Positions 8,777 to 17,707 of a stretch of 64,000 bases of DNA are shown here, in pieces. Below the pieces are notes generated by a model. That model ran no database searches and was not told the DNA's origin. It saw only the letters and a program-made list of their open reading frames with translations. This DNA is from Pelagibaculum spongiae (GTDB taxonomy: Bacteria; Pseudomonadota; Gammaproteobacteria; Enterobacterales; Pelagibaculaceae): positions 62,001 to 126,000 of the forward strand of contig NZ_QDDL01000007.1 of assembly GCF_003097315.1 (NCBI RefSeq), in the 5' to 3' direction. The stretch's first letter is position 1. Each line of letters begins with the position of its first letter. The position numbers and the translations under genes were made by a program.

Positions 8777-10207
8777 TTAACCAATTGAAAATAATTCTTT
8801 TAAATTATTACTGACAAATTTATTTTGAGGATCCATTTGTTGCCGCACTTTCATGAAGTCATCCCAACGAGGATATAGCGCACTTAATTGCGATTGTTCT
8901 AGCGTATGAATTTTTCCCCAATGAGGTCGGCCCTGGTATTTTTTGAAGATCGGCTCTAAAAGCGCGAAATATTTTTTATAATCGCGGTCATGGAAGTTGT
9001 GGCAACTAATTGAACAAGAATCTCTCTGATAGAAAGGACTTAGCCAGACATCGTCAGCCTTGACGTAGCGATATTCAAGCGGAAAAATAACATCAACATC
9101 ATGTTTTTTAATCGTCGCTAAAATTTCAGACAAACACTCAACGCCGTGCTCAGCCGGAATCGAATATTCCATCTCATTAAATCGAATGTCGCGTAAATTT
9201 CCGAAAATATCATGGCTTCTGCCGTAACGCTCCTCAGGGTCTACCGTCGCGGCACCACGATTCATAATGAAACTACGCATAAATGGCGCGTAGTCGATAA
9301 CTTTGGCCAATGTTCGGAAGGTTTCATAAGCATCGCCGTTATTTTCAACCGCAGGTGCTTTAGCAAAGGTCTCTTGATCTACTTCATCGAGACTAATAAA
9401 TAAAATATAATCTGCATGGGGCAAGGCGTAGGCTTCAAAGTGCCTGTGCTGGTCTCGCTGCTGTTCTATTTGTGCCAAACCTTCACCCAGCGGCAACATC
9501 CAGCTACGTTCTTTCAAGTGATAGCGTTGCTTGGCCTGCAAGCGAAACTCGGTGGCCACACCTAACATGCCAATGTTATTTCTGGCGGCATTAAATACAT
9601 CAGAATTTTGTTCTGCCGAACAAATGACTTTATCACCTTGGCCATTGATCATGGTGATTTGCTGAACCGTACTCGACATGGAGCCTAGCGTTTTTCCTGT
9701 TCCATGGGTCGACGTTGCAATTGCACCTGCCAGAGATTGGGTATCTATATCAGGCATATTGATTAGGCCAAGCCCTGCTTCCCAGAGCGGCTCACCAATA
9801 TCAGCAAGACGCGTTCCTGCAGCAATGTCCACCTGCCTGGTCGCTTTATCAATATTTTTTACGCCGCGAAAACGGGCTAAAGACATTAAGGTATTATCAG
9901 TGGCAACAATATTAGAAAAACTATGGCTAGATCCAACACAACGAATTGGTTGCTGGCTGTTTTTCACCGCTTCAATTAATTGCGATTCATTGCGAGGAAC
10001 CAATCTTTGATTAGGTTGGCAACTTTGGTTTCCTGACCAATTACTCCAGGGCAATACTCTGCGGCCATCAATCCCGGTTATTCCCACCGGCTTTTTAGCT
10101 ACGCTTGCTGTGTTATCACTACAGCCAGGTAATGCAGCCGATACTGCGCCTACACCGGCAATTTTTAATAAATCCCGACGATTAAGATTAACTCTATCCC
10201 ACTTCAT
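8777..10207 (-). CDS. Tat-exported FAD-dependent sugar-lactone oxidase (D-arabinono-1,4-lactone oxidase type)
   Basis: The N-terminus has a twin-arginine motif (NRRDLLKIAG) and a hydrophobic stretch ending in LPGC, suggesting an exported, lipid-anchored enzyme. A PCMH-type FAD domain follows (VGSSHSFSNIVATDNTLMSL; GAIATSTHGTG), then the ALO C-terminal domain with HWGKIHTL and MDPQNKFVSNNL. Family members oxidise aldonolactones or related polyols. The gene overlaps the upstream cytochrome c gene by 4 bp, so that cytochrome is the likely electron acceptor in place of oxygen. The true substrate is unknown. Confidence 0.85.
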   Translation of the reverse strand: MKWDRVNLNRRDLLKIAGVGAVSAALPGCSDNTASVAKKPVGITGIDGRRVLPWSNWSGNQSCQPNQRLVPRNESQLIEAVKNSQQPIRCVGSSHSFSNIVATDNTLMSLARFRGVKNIDKATRQVDIAAGTRLADIGEPLWEAGLGLINMPDIDTQSLAGAIATSTHGTGKTLGSMSSTVQQITMINGQGDKVICSAEQNSDVFNAARNNIGMLGVATEFRLQAKQRYHLKERSWMLPLGEGLAQIEQQRDQHRHFEAYALPHADYILFISLDEVDQETFAKAPAVENNGDAYETFRTLAKVIDYAPFMRSFIMNRGAATVDPEERYGRSHDIFGNLRDIRFNEMEYSIPAEHGVECLSEILATIKKHDVDVIFPLEYRYVKADDVWLSPFYQRDSCSISCHNFHDRDYKKYFALLEPIFKKYQGRPHWGKIHTLEQSQLSALYPRWDDFMKVRQQMDPQNKFVSNNLKELFSIG

Positions 10208-10551
10208 GATTGCTTTCCCTGATCAGATTTGGCACTCGACATATAACGAATCAGATCTTCCAGATCTTCTGCGGTACATTCTCCGCAACCACCTACTGGC
10301 GGCATATTCTTAAACCCACTGACAGCAGAATTAACAAGTCCATTCAATCCTTTATTCGATAAACGCTGTTGCCAGTCGCTATGATCAAATGCTTGTGGTG
10401 CACCAGATTGAGGCGCAGTGTGACAGGCAACGCAATAGGTTGAATAAAGATCAAGTACATAGTCATCGGCAGACCATGCATTGGTTGGGAATGTCGCTGT
10501 GAAAGTAGTACTGAATACCAGCAACAGCAGTGTGCGAATCCTTGGCAACAT
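10204..10551 (-). CDS. Periplasmic c5-like cytochrome c
   Basis: A 115-residue monohaem cytochrome: signal peptide (MLPRIRTLLLLVFSTTFTA, cleaved near AWSA), haem-binding CVACH, and a C-terminal MPPVGGCGECTAEDLEDLI, where the Met ligand and Cys pair are typical of cytochrome c5. I chose the ATG at 10551 because GGAG sits 7 nt upstream; the longer frame to 10590 has no such site. Translationally coupled (ATGA) to the lactone oxidase, whose electrons it probably carries. Confidence 0.88.
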   Translation of the reverse strand: MLPRIRTLLLLVFSTTFTATFPTNAWSADDYVLDLYSTYCVACHTAPQSGAPQAFDHSDWQQRLSNKGLNGLVNSAVSGFKNMPPVGGCGECTAEDLEDLIRYMSSAKSDQGKQS

Positions 10552-10867
10552 AGCTTTCTCCATCAATGGATCAGCTACCAATAAGATCACATGTCGGCAA
10601 AACTGACAAATACCAATTTAAGAAAAATTACCCGAAACTTTAGAACCAGTTACAGTTGGAAACATTTTTGCCGAAAAAATTTCTGACAACCACAATTCTA
10701 TTCATCACTCTCAAAAATAATTTTATAGCTGTTATCTTGTTCTCATTCGAAAAACCAAAATCTTAGACAACCAAAATTTTTTTTATAACAAGTCAAAATT
10801 CTTTAATTTCCATTTCAAGAACTGTTCTTATAACCTTAGCAATCCACTGATATAAGCTGGAGTGGTT
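10552..10867. other. AT-rich intergenic region upstream of the cytochrome c and RAYT D genes
   Basis: 316 bp, divergent on both sides, strongly AT-rich, with no gene visible. It contains a small palindrome AAGAACTGTTCTT near 10817-10829 and, at its right end, the sequence AAGCTGGAG, also found in front of RAYT copy A, which supplies the Shine-Dalgarno site of copy D. Confidence 0.5.
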
Positions 10868-11911
10868 ATGGCTACCCCTCGTTATGCTCTAATAGATGCA
10901 ACGCTAACACCCTATTACCATGTAATGAGTAGAACTGTTCGAAAAGCGTGGCTTTGCGGCATCGATCCTGATACTGGCATTGACCACAGTCATCGCCGTA
11001 GTTGGATTAGCAGCCGATTAAGTAAACTCTGTAAATCCTTTACAATTGAGTTAGCAAGCTACGCCATAATGTCTAACCATTATCATCTAGTTTTGTATGT
11101 TAATACTCAAAAAAACTTCAAATTAGATATGAATCAGATCTTGCGTCGTTGGACTGCTATTTTCAATGGTTCAGAACTTTGTCAGCGTTATTTGTCAGGT
11201 GAAGCATTAAGCCAAGCCGAACTCAGTTTTTTACAGCAAGATGCAGAAATTTACCGACAACGATTGAAAGATATCAGCTGGTTTATGCGTTCACTGAACG
11301 AACCTATTGCCAGAATGGCTAATCAAGAAGACAACTGTAGCGGTCGTTTTTGGCAAGGCCGATTTAAATCACAAGCGTTACTAGATCAAACCGCCATATT
11401 GACATGTATGGCTTATGTCGATCTCAATCCAATTCGTGCTGGAATTGCGAAAACACCCCAATCATCTGAATTCACTTCCATTCAGAATCGAATAAATCGA
11501 ATAAATCGAATAAATCGAATAAATCGAATAGAAAATAAGGCTATTGCAACAAAAAAAGCAATACCAAAACTCAAGGCTTTCCACCGACTAGGAGCTTGCA
11601 ATCAGTCATCAATTCCCTTTACTCTCAAAGATTACTTGCAACTAGTAGATACCACGGCAAGAGCCATTAATTCTGACAATAAAGCAAAGATGAACTCTAA
11701 ACTAGCTACAATTTTACATATAGTTAGCAACAAGACAATACAACCTGAACAATGGCTACATACCATATCAAATCGAAATTATGGTCTCAATAGTTTTGGA
11801 TCTGCTATTGGCACTTTTGAAAAGCTAAAAGATTTCGCTAGTCATTTTAATAAGAAGTGGTGCAAAGGATTTTCAAGTAGCCGGTGGTGGCAGCAACAGC
11901 GAGATAGTTAA
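10868..11911 (+). CDS. Divergent RAYT/Y1 transposase, copy D
   Basis: Same family as copies A and C but clearly diverged: the HUH motif SNHYHLVLYV, ISWFMRSLNEPIARMAN, GRFWQGRFKSQALLD and CMAYVDLNPIRAGIA are conserved. Start taken at ATG 10868 with GGAG 5 nt upstream rather than the GTG at 10862. A 9-bp tandem repeat (11483-11528) inserts a run of Asn-Arg-Ile triplets after residue ~205, in the linker between the Y1 core and C-terminal domain. Lower copy identity suggests an older resident than A to C. It may be the source of the repeat next to flhB. Confidence 0.85.
   Translation: MATPRYALIDATLTPYYHVMSRTVRKAWLCGIDPDTGIDHSHRRSWISSRLSKLCKSFTIELASYAIMSNHYHLVLYVNTQKNFKLDMNQILRRWTAIFNGSELCQRYLSGEALSQAELSFLQQDAEIYRQRLKDISWFMRSLNEPIARMANQEDNCSGRFWQGRFKSQALLDQTAILTCMAYVDLNPIRAGIAKTPQSSEFTSIQNRINRINRINRINRIENKAIATKKAIPKLKAFHRLGACNQSSIPFTLKDYLQLVDTTARAINSDNKAKMNSKLATILHIVSNKTIQPEQWLHTISNRNYGLNSFGSAIGTFEKLKDFASHFNKKWCKGFSSSRWWQQQRDS
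11483..11528 (+). repeat. 9-bp tandem repeat encoding (Asn-Arg-Ile)n
   Basis: About five copies of AATCGAATA inside the copy D transposase. The unit is a multiple of three, so changes in copy number keep the frame and only lengthen the interdomain linker. Confidence 0.9.
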
Positions 11912-12003
11912 TCAAACACCAATATCTTTGTAAATTGATACTGAGACGTTGGACTCAAGTGGACTATTGCCTCCTAACCTAGCTACTTCATTAAAAATAT
12001 TAC

Positions 12004-12383
12004 CACTATCCGTTTTCTTATCTTTCTCGCTGCTAAAATATAAAAAAATCGAACGATCCTGGTAAAAATTTAATCTGGCAACAACCGTATAAAAAATATT
12101 TTGGGTGGCTGAAATTTCAACTGGCTAATCTATAAGCATACTTAATCACATATAAATTAGAATAAAATTTAATGTGGGTGTCATTTTATTTGTCACTATC
12201 CGTTTTCTTATCTTTCTCGCTGCTAAAATATAAAAAAATCGAACGACCCTGGTAAAAATTTAATCCGGCAACAACCGTATAAAAAATATTTTGGGTGGCT
12301 GAAATTTCAACTGGCTAATCTATAAGCATACTTAATCACATATAAATTAGAATAAAATTTAATGTGGGTGTCATTTTATTTTT
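12004..12383. repeat. 190-bp tandem direct repeat ending inside flhB
   Basis: Two adjacent copies, 12004-12193 and 12194-12383, differing at three positions that I can see. Each contains ATTTTGGGTGGC, matching the tip of RAYT element B (GCCACCCAAAATATTTT at 29975), and ends in GGGTGTCATTTTATTT. The second copy covers the flhB stop codon and last codons, so the first copy carries a stray duplicate of the flhB tail. Probably a non-autonomous REP-type derivative or the product of junction duplication. Confidence 0.9.
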
Positions 12384-13506
12384 CACGCTGAAGGTCGGTT
12401 GGAATATCGAATTCACCCGGCATCTCAGGTTGGGTAGCTTGGCCTTTTTGGAATTCATTCAGCTGATAAACATATGCTAGTACTTGAGCAATTGATAAAT
12501 ACAGCCCTTCATTAATCGGCTCACCCACTTCACTGGAATAGTAAATAGCACGGGCAAGCGGTGGTGCTGTCACCATAATCACTTCATATTCTTTAGCAAT
12601 TTCACGAATTTTTAGTGCCACATGATCAACACCACTAGCAACTACGATCGGCGCATCCATTTCGCCATGCTTGTATTTTAATGCCACAGAGTAATGCGTT
12701 GGGTTGGTAATAATCACATCAGCTTCCGGCACGTCAGCCATCATTCTTCGTTGTGACATCTCTCGTTGCAACTGACGGATTCGCCCTTTTACCTCAGGCT
12801 TACCTTCGCTGTCTTTCATTTCATCTTTGATTTCTTGCAGACTCATTTTTAATTGACGACTGTTGTCCCATAACTGATACGGCACATCTATCACAGCAAT
12901 TAAAATCAAAGTGGAAGATAACTTCAGCAGTGACCACCCAAGAATCTCCATCGCCCTTGGGATTGCCAGATCTAGCGGAATCCCCGCCAAACGAGCAAAG
13001 TCATCAATGGTGTTTTGCAACAAGAACCAAGCAACCAACGCAACGATCGAAAACTTAGCTAATGATTTTCCCAATTCAACTAAAGCTTTAAGGCCAAACA
13101 TTTTGGCAAGGCCTTTCATAGGGTTCATTTTACTGACTTTAAAGCCAAGTGCTTTTTGACTGAAATTCAAGCCACCTAACATTGCACTACCAATAATAGC
13201 TGCAGCAACCATCATTAATAGAAAAGGCAGCAAACCCATTACCATTTGTTTTAATGCCAAACCAGTTGCTTGAACTAGCCAAGCCGGGTCTTGTAGCATG
13301 TGCCGCTGCGGCTGCCAGCTTAGATGGAAAACATTTTCTAATGCTTGATAGATGTATTTACCAACCACCATTAAACCAGCCGATGCAGTTAGCATCATCA
13401 CCAGTGTAGTTAATTCGCGGGATCGGGGAACCTGGCCTTTTTCCTTCGACTCTTTTTGCCGTTTGGGTGTGGGTTCTTCTGTTTTTTCAGAACTTTCATC
13501 AGCCAT
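12376..13506 (-). CDS. flhB: Flagellar export switch protein FlhB
   Basis: A 376-residue inner-membrane component of the flagellar type III export gate; its autocleavage switches export from rod/hook to filament substrates. N-terminal SSEKTEEPTPKRQKESKEKGQ, four membrane segments, then the cytoplasmic domain with the self-cleavage site NPTH inside VIITNPTHYSVALKY. It overlaps fliR by one base (TAATG). Its last codons lie inside the 190-bp repeat, and the flhA-flhF-fleN genes that normally follow are missing, so the cluster was broken here. Confidence 0.97.
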   Translation of the reverse strand: MADESSEKTEEPTPKRQKESKEKGQVPRSRELTTLVMMLTASAGLMVVGKYIYQALENVFHLSWQPQRHMLQDPAWLVQATGLALKQMVMGLLPFLLMMVAAAIIGSAMLGGLNFSQKALGFKVSKMNPMKGLAKMFGLKALVELGKSLAKFSIVALVAWFLLQNTIDDFARLAGIPLDLAIPRAMEILGWSLLKLSSTLILIAVIDVPYQLWDNSRQLKMSLQEIKDEMKDSEGKPEVKGRIRQLQREMSQRRMMADVPEADVIITNPTHYSVALKYKHGEMDAPIVVASGVDHVALKIREIAKEYEVIMVTAPPLARAIYYSSEVGEPINEGLYLSIAQVLAYVYQLNEFQKGQATQPEMPGEFDIPTDLQREK

Positions 13507-14297
13507 TAGACAATCAACCCTTCTAATGCAATAAAAGTACGTTCAAGCAAAATACCCAACTGACCCAAAAAACTGGACAGCGTATACCAAACAATTACAT
13601 AACCGCACAGCATGGTGATTGGAAAACCAATTGAAATAATATTAAATTGCGGTGCAGCACGGCTCATAACGCCAAAAGAAAAATTAATAAATAGCAGCGC
13701 AGCAACGGCTGGTAAAGCAACCATCACTCCTCCAGCAAAAACCCAACTGACAAAGCTAACTAGTTTAAATAAAATATTTGGATCAAAATTGCCTGCTGCA
13801 ACCGGCATGACTTCAAAACTACGTTGCAGTGCGCGAATCAACACCAAATGACCATTCATGGTTAAAAACATCAAACCACAAAGCAACTGATATAATTGCG
13901 CCACCATCGGCACTGTGACACCATTTTGTGGTGCAACCATTGCAGCAAAGCCAAGTCCAGTTTGGTTCGATATTAGCTGACCACCAAAAACTGCTGCTTG
14001 AAACACTAGCTGCAACATAAAGCCAATTACTGCACCAATACCAATTTCTCTGGCGACCAATAAAATCATTTGTGGCGACAAAGGATCGATTGCGGCAATA
14101 ACTGGCAGGGATGGAATCATCACCATACCCAGTGCAAGAGAAGCGGCAAGACGGATTTTAGCCGTCATAAGAACTGAGCCAAACAAAGGCATTGCCATCC
14201 ACATCGAAGAAATACGAAACAGCGGCAACAGCCAGCTCTCAACCCAGCTAATCAGTTGATCCAAACTCGAGGAAAAAAATAAAGCTTCAGGTTGCAA
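13506..14297 (-). CDS. fliR: Flagellar export gate protein FliR
   Basis: About 263 residues with multiple membrane helices, part of the FliP5-FliQ4-FliR1 export gate core. Recognisable blocks are RISSMWMAMPLFG, VAREIGIGAVIGFMLQLVFQAAVFGGQLISNQTGLGFA and the C-terminal GFPITMLCGYVIVW. The only start that keeps the first helix is TTG at 14297, without a clear ribosome site, so translation may depend on coupling with upstream fliQ (55 bp away). Confidence 0.94.
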   Translation of the reverse strand: MQPEALFFSSSLDQLISWVESWLLPLFRISSMWMAMPLFGSVLMTAKIRLAASLALGMVMIPSLPVIAAIDPLSPQMILLVAREIGIGAVIGFMLQLVFQAAVFGGQLISNQTGLGFAAMVAPQNGVTVPMVAQLYQLLCGLMFLTMNGHLVLIRALQRSFEVMPVAAGNFDPNILFKLVSFVSWVFAGGVMVALPAVAALLFINFSFGVMSRAAPQFNIISIGFPITMLCGYVIVWYTLSSFLGQLGILLERTFIALEGLIV

Positions 14298-14352
14298 GGG
14301 TTAACTCAAATAGTTTAAAGGTTAATTAAAAACCAATTGTACGATTAAATAA

Positions 14353-14619
14353 TTAGCCAATTAGTCCGGGAATTTCAGTAAAAACTTGCCGAGCAAATTC
14401 AACGAAAAGGCGTAATAACCAAGGCCCAGCAAGCCCTATCATCATCAAGGTAACAAAAAGTTTTGGTACAAAAGAAAGCGTTTGTTCATTAATTGATGTT
14501 GCCGCCTGAAAAACCGCAACCAACAAACCAACCAGCAAACCTGGAATGATGACTACCGCAGTGGCACTCACTACTACCATCAAACTCTCACGGAATAGAT
14601 CAATAAACCCTTCATTCAT
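14353..14619 (-). CDS. fliQ: Flagellar export gate protein FliQ
   Basis: An 88-residue two-helix protein of the export gate; LFRESLMVVVSATAVVIIPGLLVGLLVAVFQAATSINEQTLSFVPKL is the family signature region (two parts of it visible on both helices). It starts inside the fliP stop region (ATGA overlap), indicating translational coupling. Length is normal. Confidence 0.96.
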   Translation of the reverse strand: MNEGFIDLFRESLMVVVSATAVVIIPGLLVGLLVAVFQAATSINEQTLSFVPKLFVTLMMIGLAGPWLLRLFVEFARQVFTEIPGLIG

Positions 14620-15374
14620 GATAAAACTCCGCTTCCCACGCCAAAGCTTGTCATTAATGTTCCAATAATCATCGTCCAGCCATCGACCATTACAAACAGC
14701 ATGATTTTAAAAGGCAATGAAATAACCATTGGCGATAACATCATCATACCCATTGCCATTAGTACACTGGCGACCACCAAATCGATTACCAAAAAGGGCA
14801 AAAATAATAAAAAACCTATCTGAAAAGCAGTTTTTAATTCGCTAATTACAAATGCCGGTACCAATACATGGAAAGGTACTTCGTCTAAAGTGTCCGGCAT
14901 TTTATCGCCTCCATCCATACGAATAAACATATCGATATCTGCAACACGGGTTTGTTCGATCATAAATTCAGCAAAGGGGCGCTTGGCTTTTTCTAGCGCC
15001 TGCATCGATGTAATTTCTTCAGCCATATACGGTTGCAACGCTTCTTGATTGGCACGCTCTAAAACCGGATACATCACAAAAAAACTCAGAAATAAGGACA
15101 AACCCAAAATAACTTGATTAGATGGCACCGTTGGCATGCCCATCGCTTGCCGTAACAAACCAAGCACAATTACGATACGGGTAAATGCTGTGGTCATCAT
15201 CACCAGTGATGGCAGCAAGGTAAGCCCGGTCATAATCGCCAGAACTTGCAAGCTCACAGTAAATTCCTGGCCGCCATTCGCACCGGCAGTCACAGAAACA
15301 GCTGGAATCCCCGGTTCAGCAAGCGCAATCACTGGAAACATCAGAATTAAAAAACCAATGATTTTTCTAGTCAT
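14616..15374 (-). CDS. fliP: Flagellar export gate protein FliP
   Basis: A 252-residue protein with a cleavable signal (IIGFLILMFPVIALA) and the FliP core: LTLLPSLVMMTTAFTRIVIVLGLLRQAMG, PSNQVILGLSLFLSFFVM, and PFLVIDLVVASVLMAMGMMM. Five copies form the export channel with FliQ and FliR. It overlaps fliO by 8 bp. Confidence 0.97.
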   Translation of the reverse strand: MTRKIIGFLILMFPVIALAEPGIPAVSVTAGANGGQEFTVSLQVLAIMTGLTLLPSLVMMTTAFTRIVIVLGLLRQAMGMPTVPSNQVILGLSLFLSFFVMYPVLERANQEALQPYMAEEITSMQALEKAKRPFAEFMIEQTRVADIDMFIRMDGGDKMPDTLDEVPFHVLVPAFVISELKTAFQIGFLLFLPFLVIDLVVASVLMAMGMMMLSPMVISLPFKIMLFVMVDGWTMIIGTLMTSFGVGSGVLS

Positions 15375-16092
15375 TTTTTTTACCTAATGCACGAGCTAAA
15401 TGGTTAGAGAACTTATTGGGGATTTTTCCAGAAAATATATTAGATGTAATTTGATTTGAAGTTGATAATTGAGCGTCAACAATCGGCTTTTCAAATTCTT
15501 TTAACAGATTAATCGAGCCCGAACTGACACCAAGCAACAACTGATGTTCACCTGCTTGCACCACTAATAGCTGCTGTTTTTGCCCCAATGGCAAATTAGA
15601 TAGCACTTTTAATGTGCCATTGTTTGGCCCCGCCATGCCCATCCGCTTTAAAATCCAGGCCAGCAATAAAATCAGCGCGACAACTACTAATAATGAACCT
15701 AACAATTCAACAACAGAAATCAAACTAGTTTCAGGCTTGTTAGCAAATTTACTGTTCGAAGGGGAAAAAACATCCGTAAGCGAGGTATTTGTAACAGCTA
15801 ATTCTGGCGGAGCTTCTTTTATTTGTATGTTTTTATTAATTAATATCTCTTGCTGATTAGCAGCTTGCTTCGAGGAAGTCACGGCCGCTATTGGTGCAGC
15901 CTCTGTAATCTTCAGTTGACTCTTGTCAGTAAAATCAGACTCAGCGAAGCTAGCACTTGAGTATAAAACAGCAACAATAAAACACCCAGAAAGCCATGCA
16001 CTCTTGGCTCCTGAAGCTAAGTTAGTTGCTAAAAAAAAACACCTGAGATAAAACAGACGCTGAATTTTTAAACCTGCAAATTTATAATTCAT
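15367..16092 (-). CDS. fliO: Flagellar assembly protein FliO
   Basis: About 241 residues: an N-terminal hydrophobic segment, a low-complexity linker, then one membrane helix (LLGSLLVVVALILLLAWILKRM) and the conserved LKVLSNLPLGQKQQLLVVQAGEHQLLLGVS that defines FliO, the scaffold for FliP complex assembly. The extended N-terminus is longer than in enterobacteria. It overlaps fliN by one base and fliP by 8. Confidence 0.9.
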   Translation of the reverse strand: MNYKFAGLKIQRLFYLRCFFLATNLASGAKSAWLSGCFIVAVLYSSASFAESDFTDKSQLKITEAAPIAAVTSSKQAANQQEILINKNIQIKEAPPELAVTNTSLTDVFSPSNSKFANKPETSLISVVELLGSLLVVVALILLLAWILKRMGMAGPNNGTLKVLSNLPLGQKQQLLVVQAGEHQLLLGVSSGSINLLKEFEKPIVDAQLSTSNQITSNIFSGKIPNKFSNHLARALGKKND

Positions 16093-16661
16093 TACTTTAA
16101 TTTTTTGATTCGCTCGGACGGGCTGATAACATCAGTCAGCCGAATACCAAATTTTTCGTTGATCACAACCACTTCGCCATGGGCAATCAATGTTCCATTA
16201 ACTAAAACATCTAACGGTTCACCAGCTAGTCGGTCCAACTCAACAATAGAACCTTGATTAAGTTGCAATAAATTCCGTATGTTAATTTTTGAACGGCCAA
16301 TTTCCATTGAAATGGTCACAGGAATATCAAGAATTACATCCAGATTTGGATTGCCTGCACCAAAGCCTGTCGCTGAATCATTTAGCGGATCAAAATCCAT
16401 CGCCGATACTTGTTCTGGCTGAAATTCACTTGGTCCGGCGGGCATTGGTTGCGCTTGTTGTTGTGCTTGTTGTTGTGACTGCTGTTGAAATTGGGGTGCT
16501 GTCATAGCATCGACTGGAGGTTCTGCAGTCATAGCGGGTGCTGAATCTGCCGCAAAATCTCCCAACAACGCATCAATATCTTCCTGGTCTTCTTCAACAC
16601 CCTGCTCAGCCATAGCCGCTGCCCATTGTGCATCTAGATCTTCATTATCATTTTCACTCAT
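16092..16661 (-). CDS. fliN: Flagellar motor switch protein FliN
   Basis: A 189-residue C-ring protein. The C-terminal SpoA domain (ILDIPVTISMEIGRSKINIRNLLQLNQGSIVELD to VINEKFGIRLTDV) is canonical. The N-terminal half is an acidic, Gln-rich spacer (runs of Q with A and P), longer than in E. coli and typical of marine FliN. It follows fliM with a 4-bp overlap. Confidence 0.96.
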   Translation of the reverse strand: MSENDNEDLDAQWAAAMAEQGVEEDQEDIDALLGDFAADSAPAMTAEPPVDAMTAPQFQQQSQQQAQQQAQPMPAGPSEFQPEQVSAMDFDPLNDSATGFGAGNPNLDVILDIPVTISMEIGRSKINIRNLLQLNQGSIVELDRLAGEPLDVLVNGTLIAHGEVVVINEKFGIRLTDVISPSERIKKLK

Positions 16662-17704
16662 GATGCTACTTCACCTTTCTCATCTTCATCGGCATCACCG
16701 TCTTCGTCCTCATTACTAAAACTTCTCTGTACCGGACGCGGCACTTGCTCTTTAATTTTTAAAGCCATTTGGCCGTTAGATACACCAAAATTACAATAGT
16801 GTGTCGGTATCTGCTCCGCTCGCATTAAAATCCGCTCAGGCATTTCGATCGGAATAACATCTCCTGGCTTCATCTCCATCAACTCTCTCAAGGTTAATGA
16901 TGCTTCAGCTAATTCAGCAGATATTTCTACCGGCGCTTCAAAAATTTCTTCTTTTAAAGCGCAGCTCCAACGTTCATCAGATTGTTCACGGTCGGTTTGC
17001 AGACCAGAATCAAGCAAGTCACGAATCGGCTCCAACATCGAATACGGCATGGTTAAATGAAAATCACCACCACCACCTTCAAGTTCAATATGAAAGCTGC
17101 AAATCACGACCACTTCGCTTGGGCTAACAATGTTGGCCATCGCCGGGTTCACTTCTGAACCCATATATTCAAATTCAACTTGCTTGACCGGTGCCCAAGC
17201 TTCTGCGTAATAATGAAAAACTTCTTTCAATAGCAGCTGAACAATTCGGGTTTCCGTCGGTGTAAATTCACGCCCTTCAATTTTGGCGTGGAACCTGCCA
17301 TCGCCACCGAAGAAATTATCAACCAGTAAAAATACCAATCTGGCTTCAAGCGTAAATAATGCAGTGCCTCTTAAAGGCTTCATCCGAACCATATTCAAAC
17401 TGGTTGGAACATAAAGACTATGCACATACTCACTAAATTTGAGCATTTGCACGCCGTTAATTGATATCTCAGGGCTACGACGTAATAAATTAAATAAACT
17501 GATCCGTAAGAAACGCGAAAACCGTTCATTAATCATTTCCAGCGTTGGCATTCGCCCACGAACAATTCGATCCTGAGCGGCAAAATCAAAAGAGCTAAAG
17601 CCGTTTGTATCGCTGGAGTCTTCCTCTACCTCAATATCGCCGTCATCAACGCCATGTAATAGGGCGTCGATTTCGTCTTGAGAAAGGAGATCAGTAACAC
17701 TCAT
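16658..17704 (-). CDS. fliM: Flagellar motor switch protein FliM
   Basis: A 348-residue C-ring protein that receives CheY-P and sets rotation direction. N-terminal LSQDEIDALL is the CheY-binding segment; the CheC-like middle domain (YVHSLYVPTSLNMVRMKPLRGTAL, GGDGRF) and C-terminal SpoA domain (SLTLRELMEMKPGDVIPIEMPE) follow. An acidic tail (EDEDGDADEDEKGE) ends the protein. Starts 3 bp after the fliL stop. Confidence 0.97.
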   Translation of the reverse strand: MSVTDLLSQDEIDALLHGVDDGDIEVEEDSSDTNGFSSFDFAAQDRIVRGRMPTLEMINERFSRFLRISLFNLLRRSPEISINGVQMLKFSEYVHSLYVPTSLNMVRMKPLRGTALFTLEARLVFLLVDNFFGGDGRFHAKIEGREFTPTETRIVQLLLKEVFHYYAEAWAPVKQVEFEYMGSEVNPAMANIVSPSEVVVICSFHIELEGGGGDFHLTMPYSMLEPIRDLLDSGLQTDREQSDERWSCALKEEIFEAPVEISAELAEASLTLRELMEMKPGDVIPIEMPERILMRAEQIPTHYCNFGVSNGQMALKIKEQVPRPVQRSFSNEDEDGDADEDEKGEVAS

Positions 17705-17707
17705 TTT

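Noticed and set aside
10552-10590. N-terminal extension of the cytochrome c frame
   Set aside because: GGAG is correctly spaced only for the ATG at 10551.
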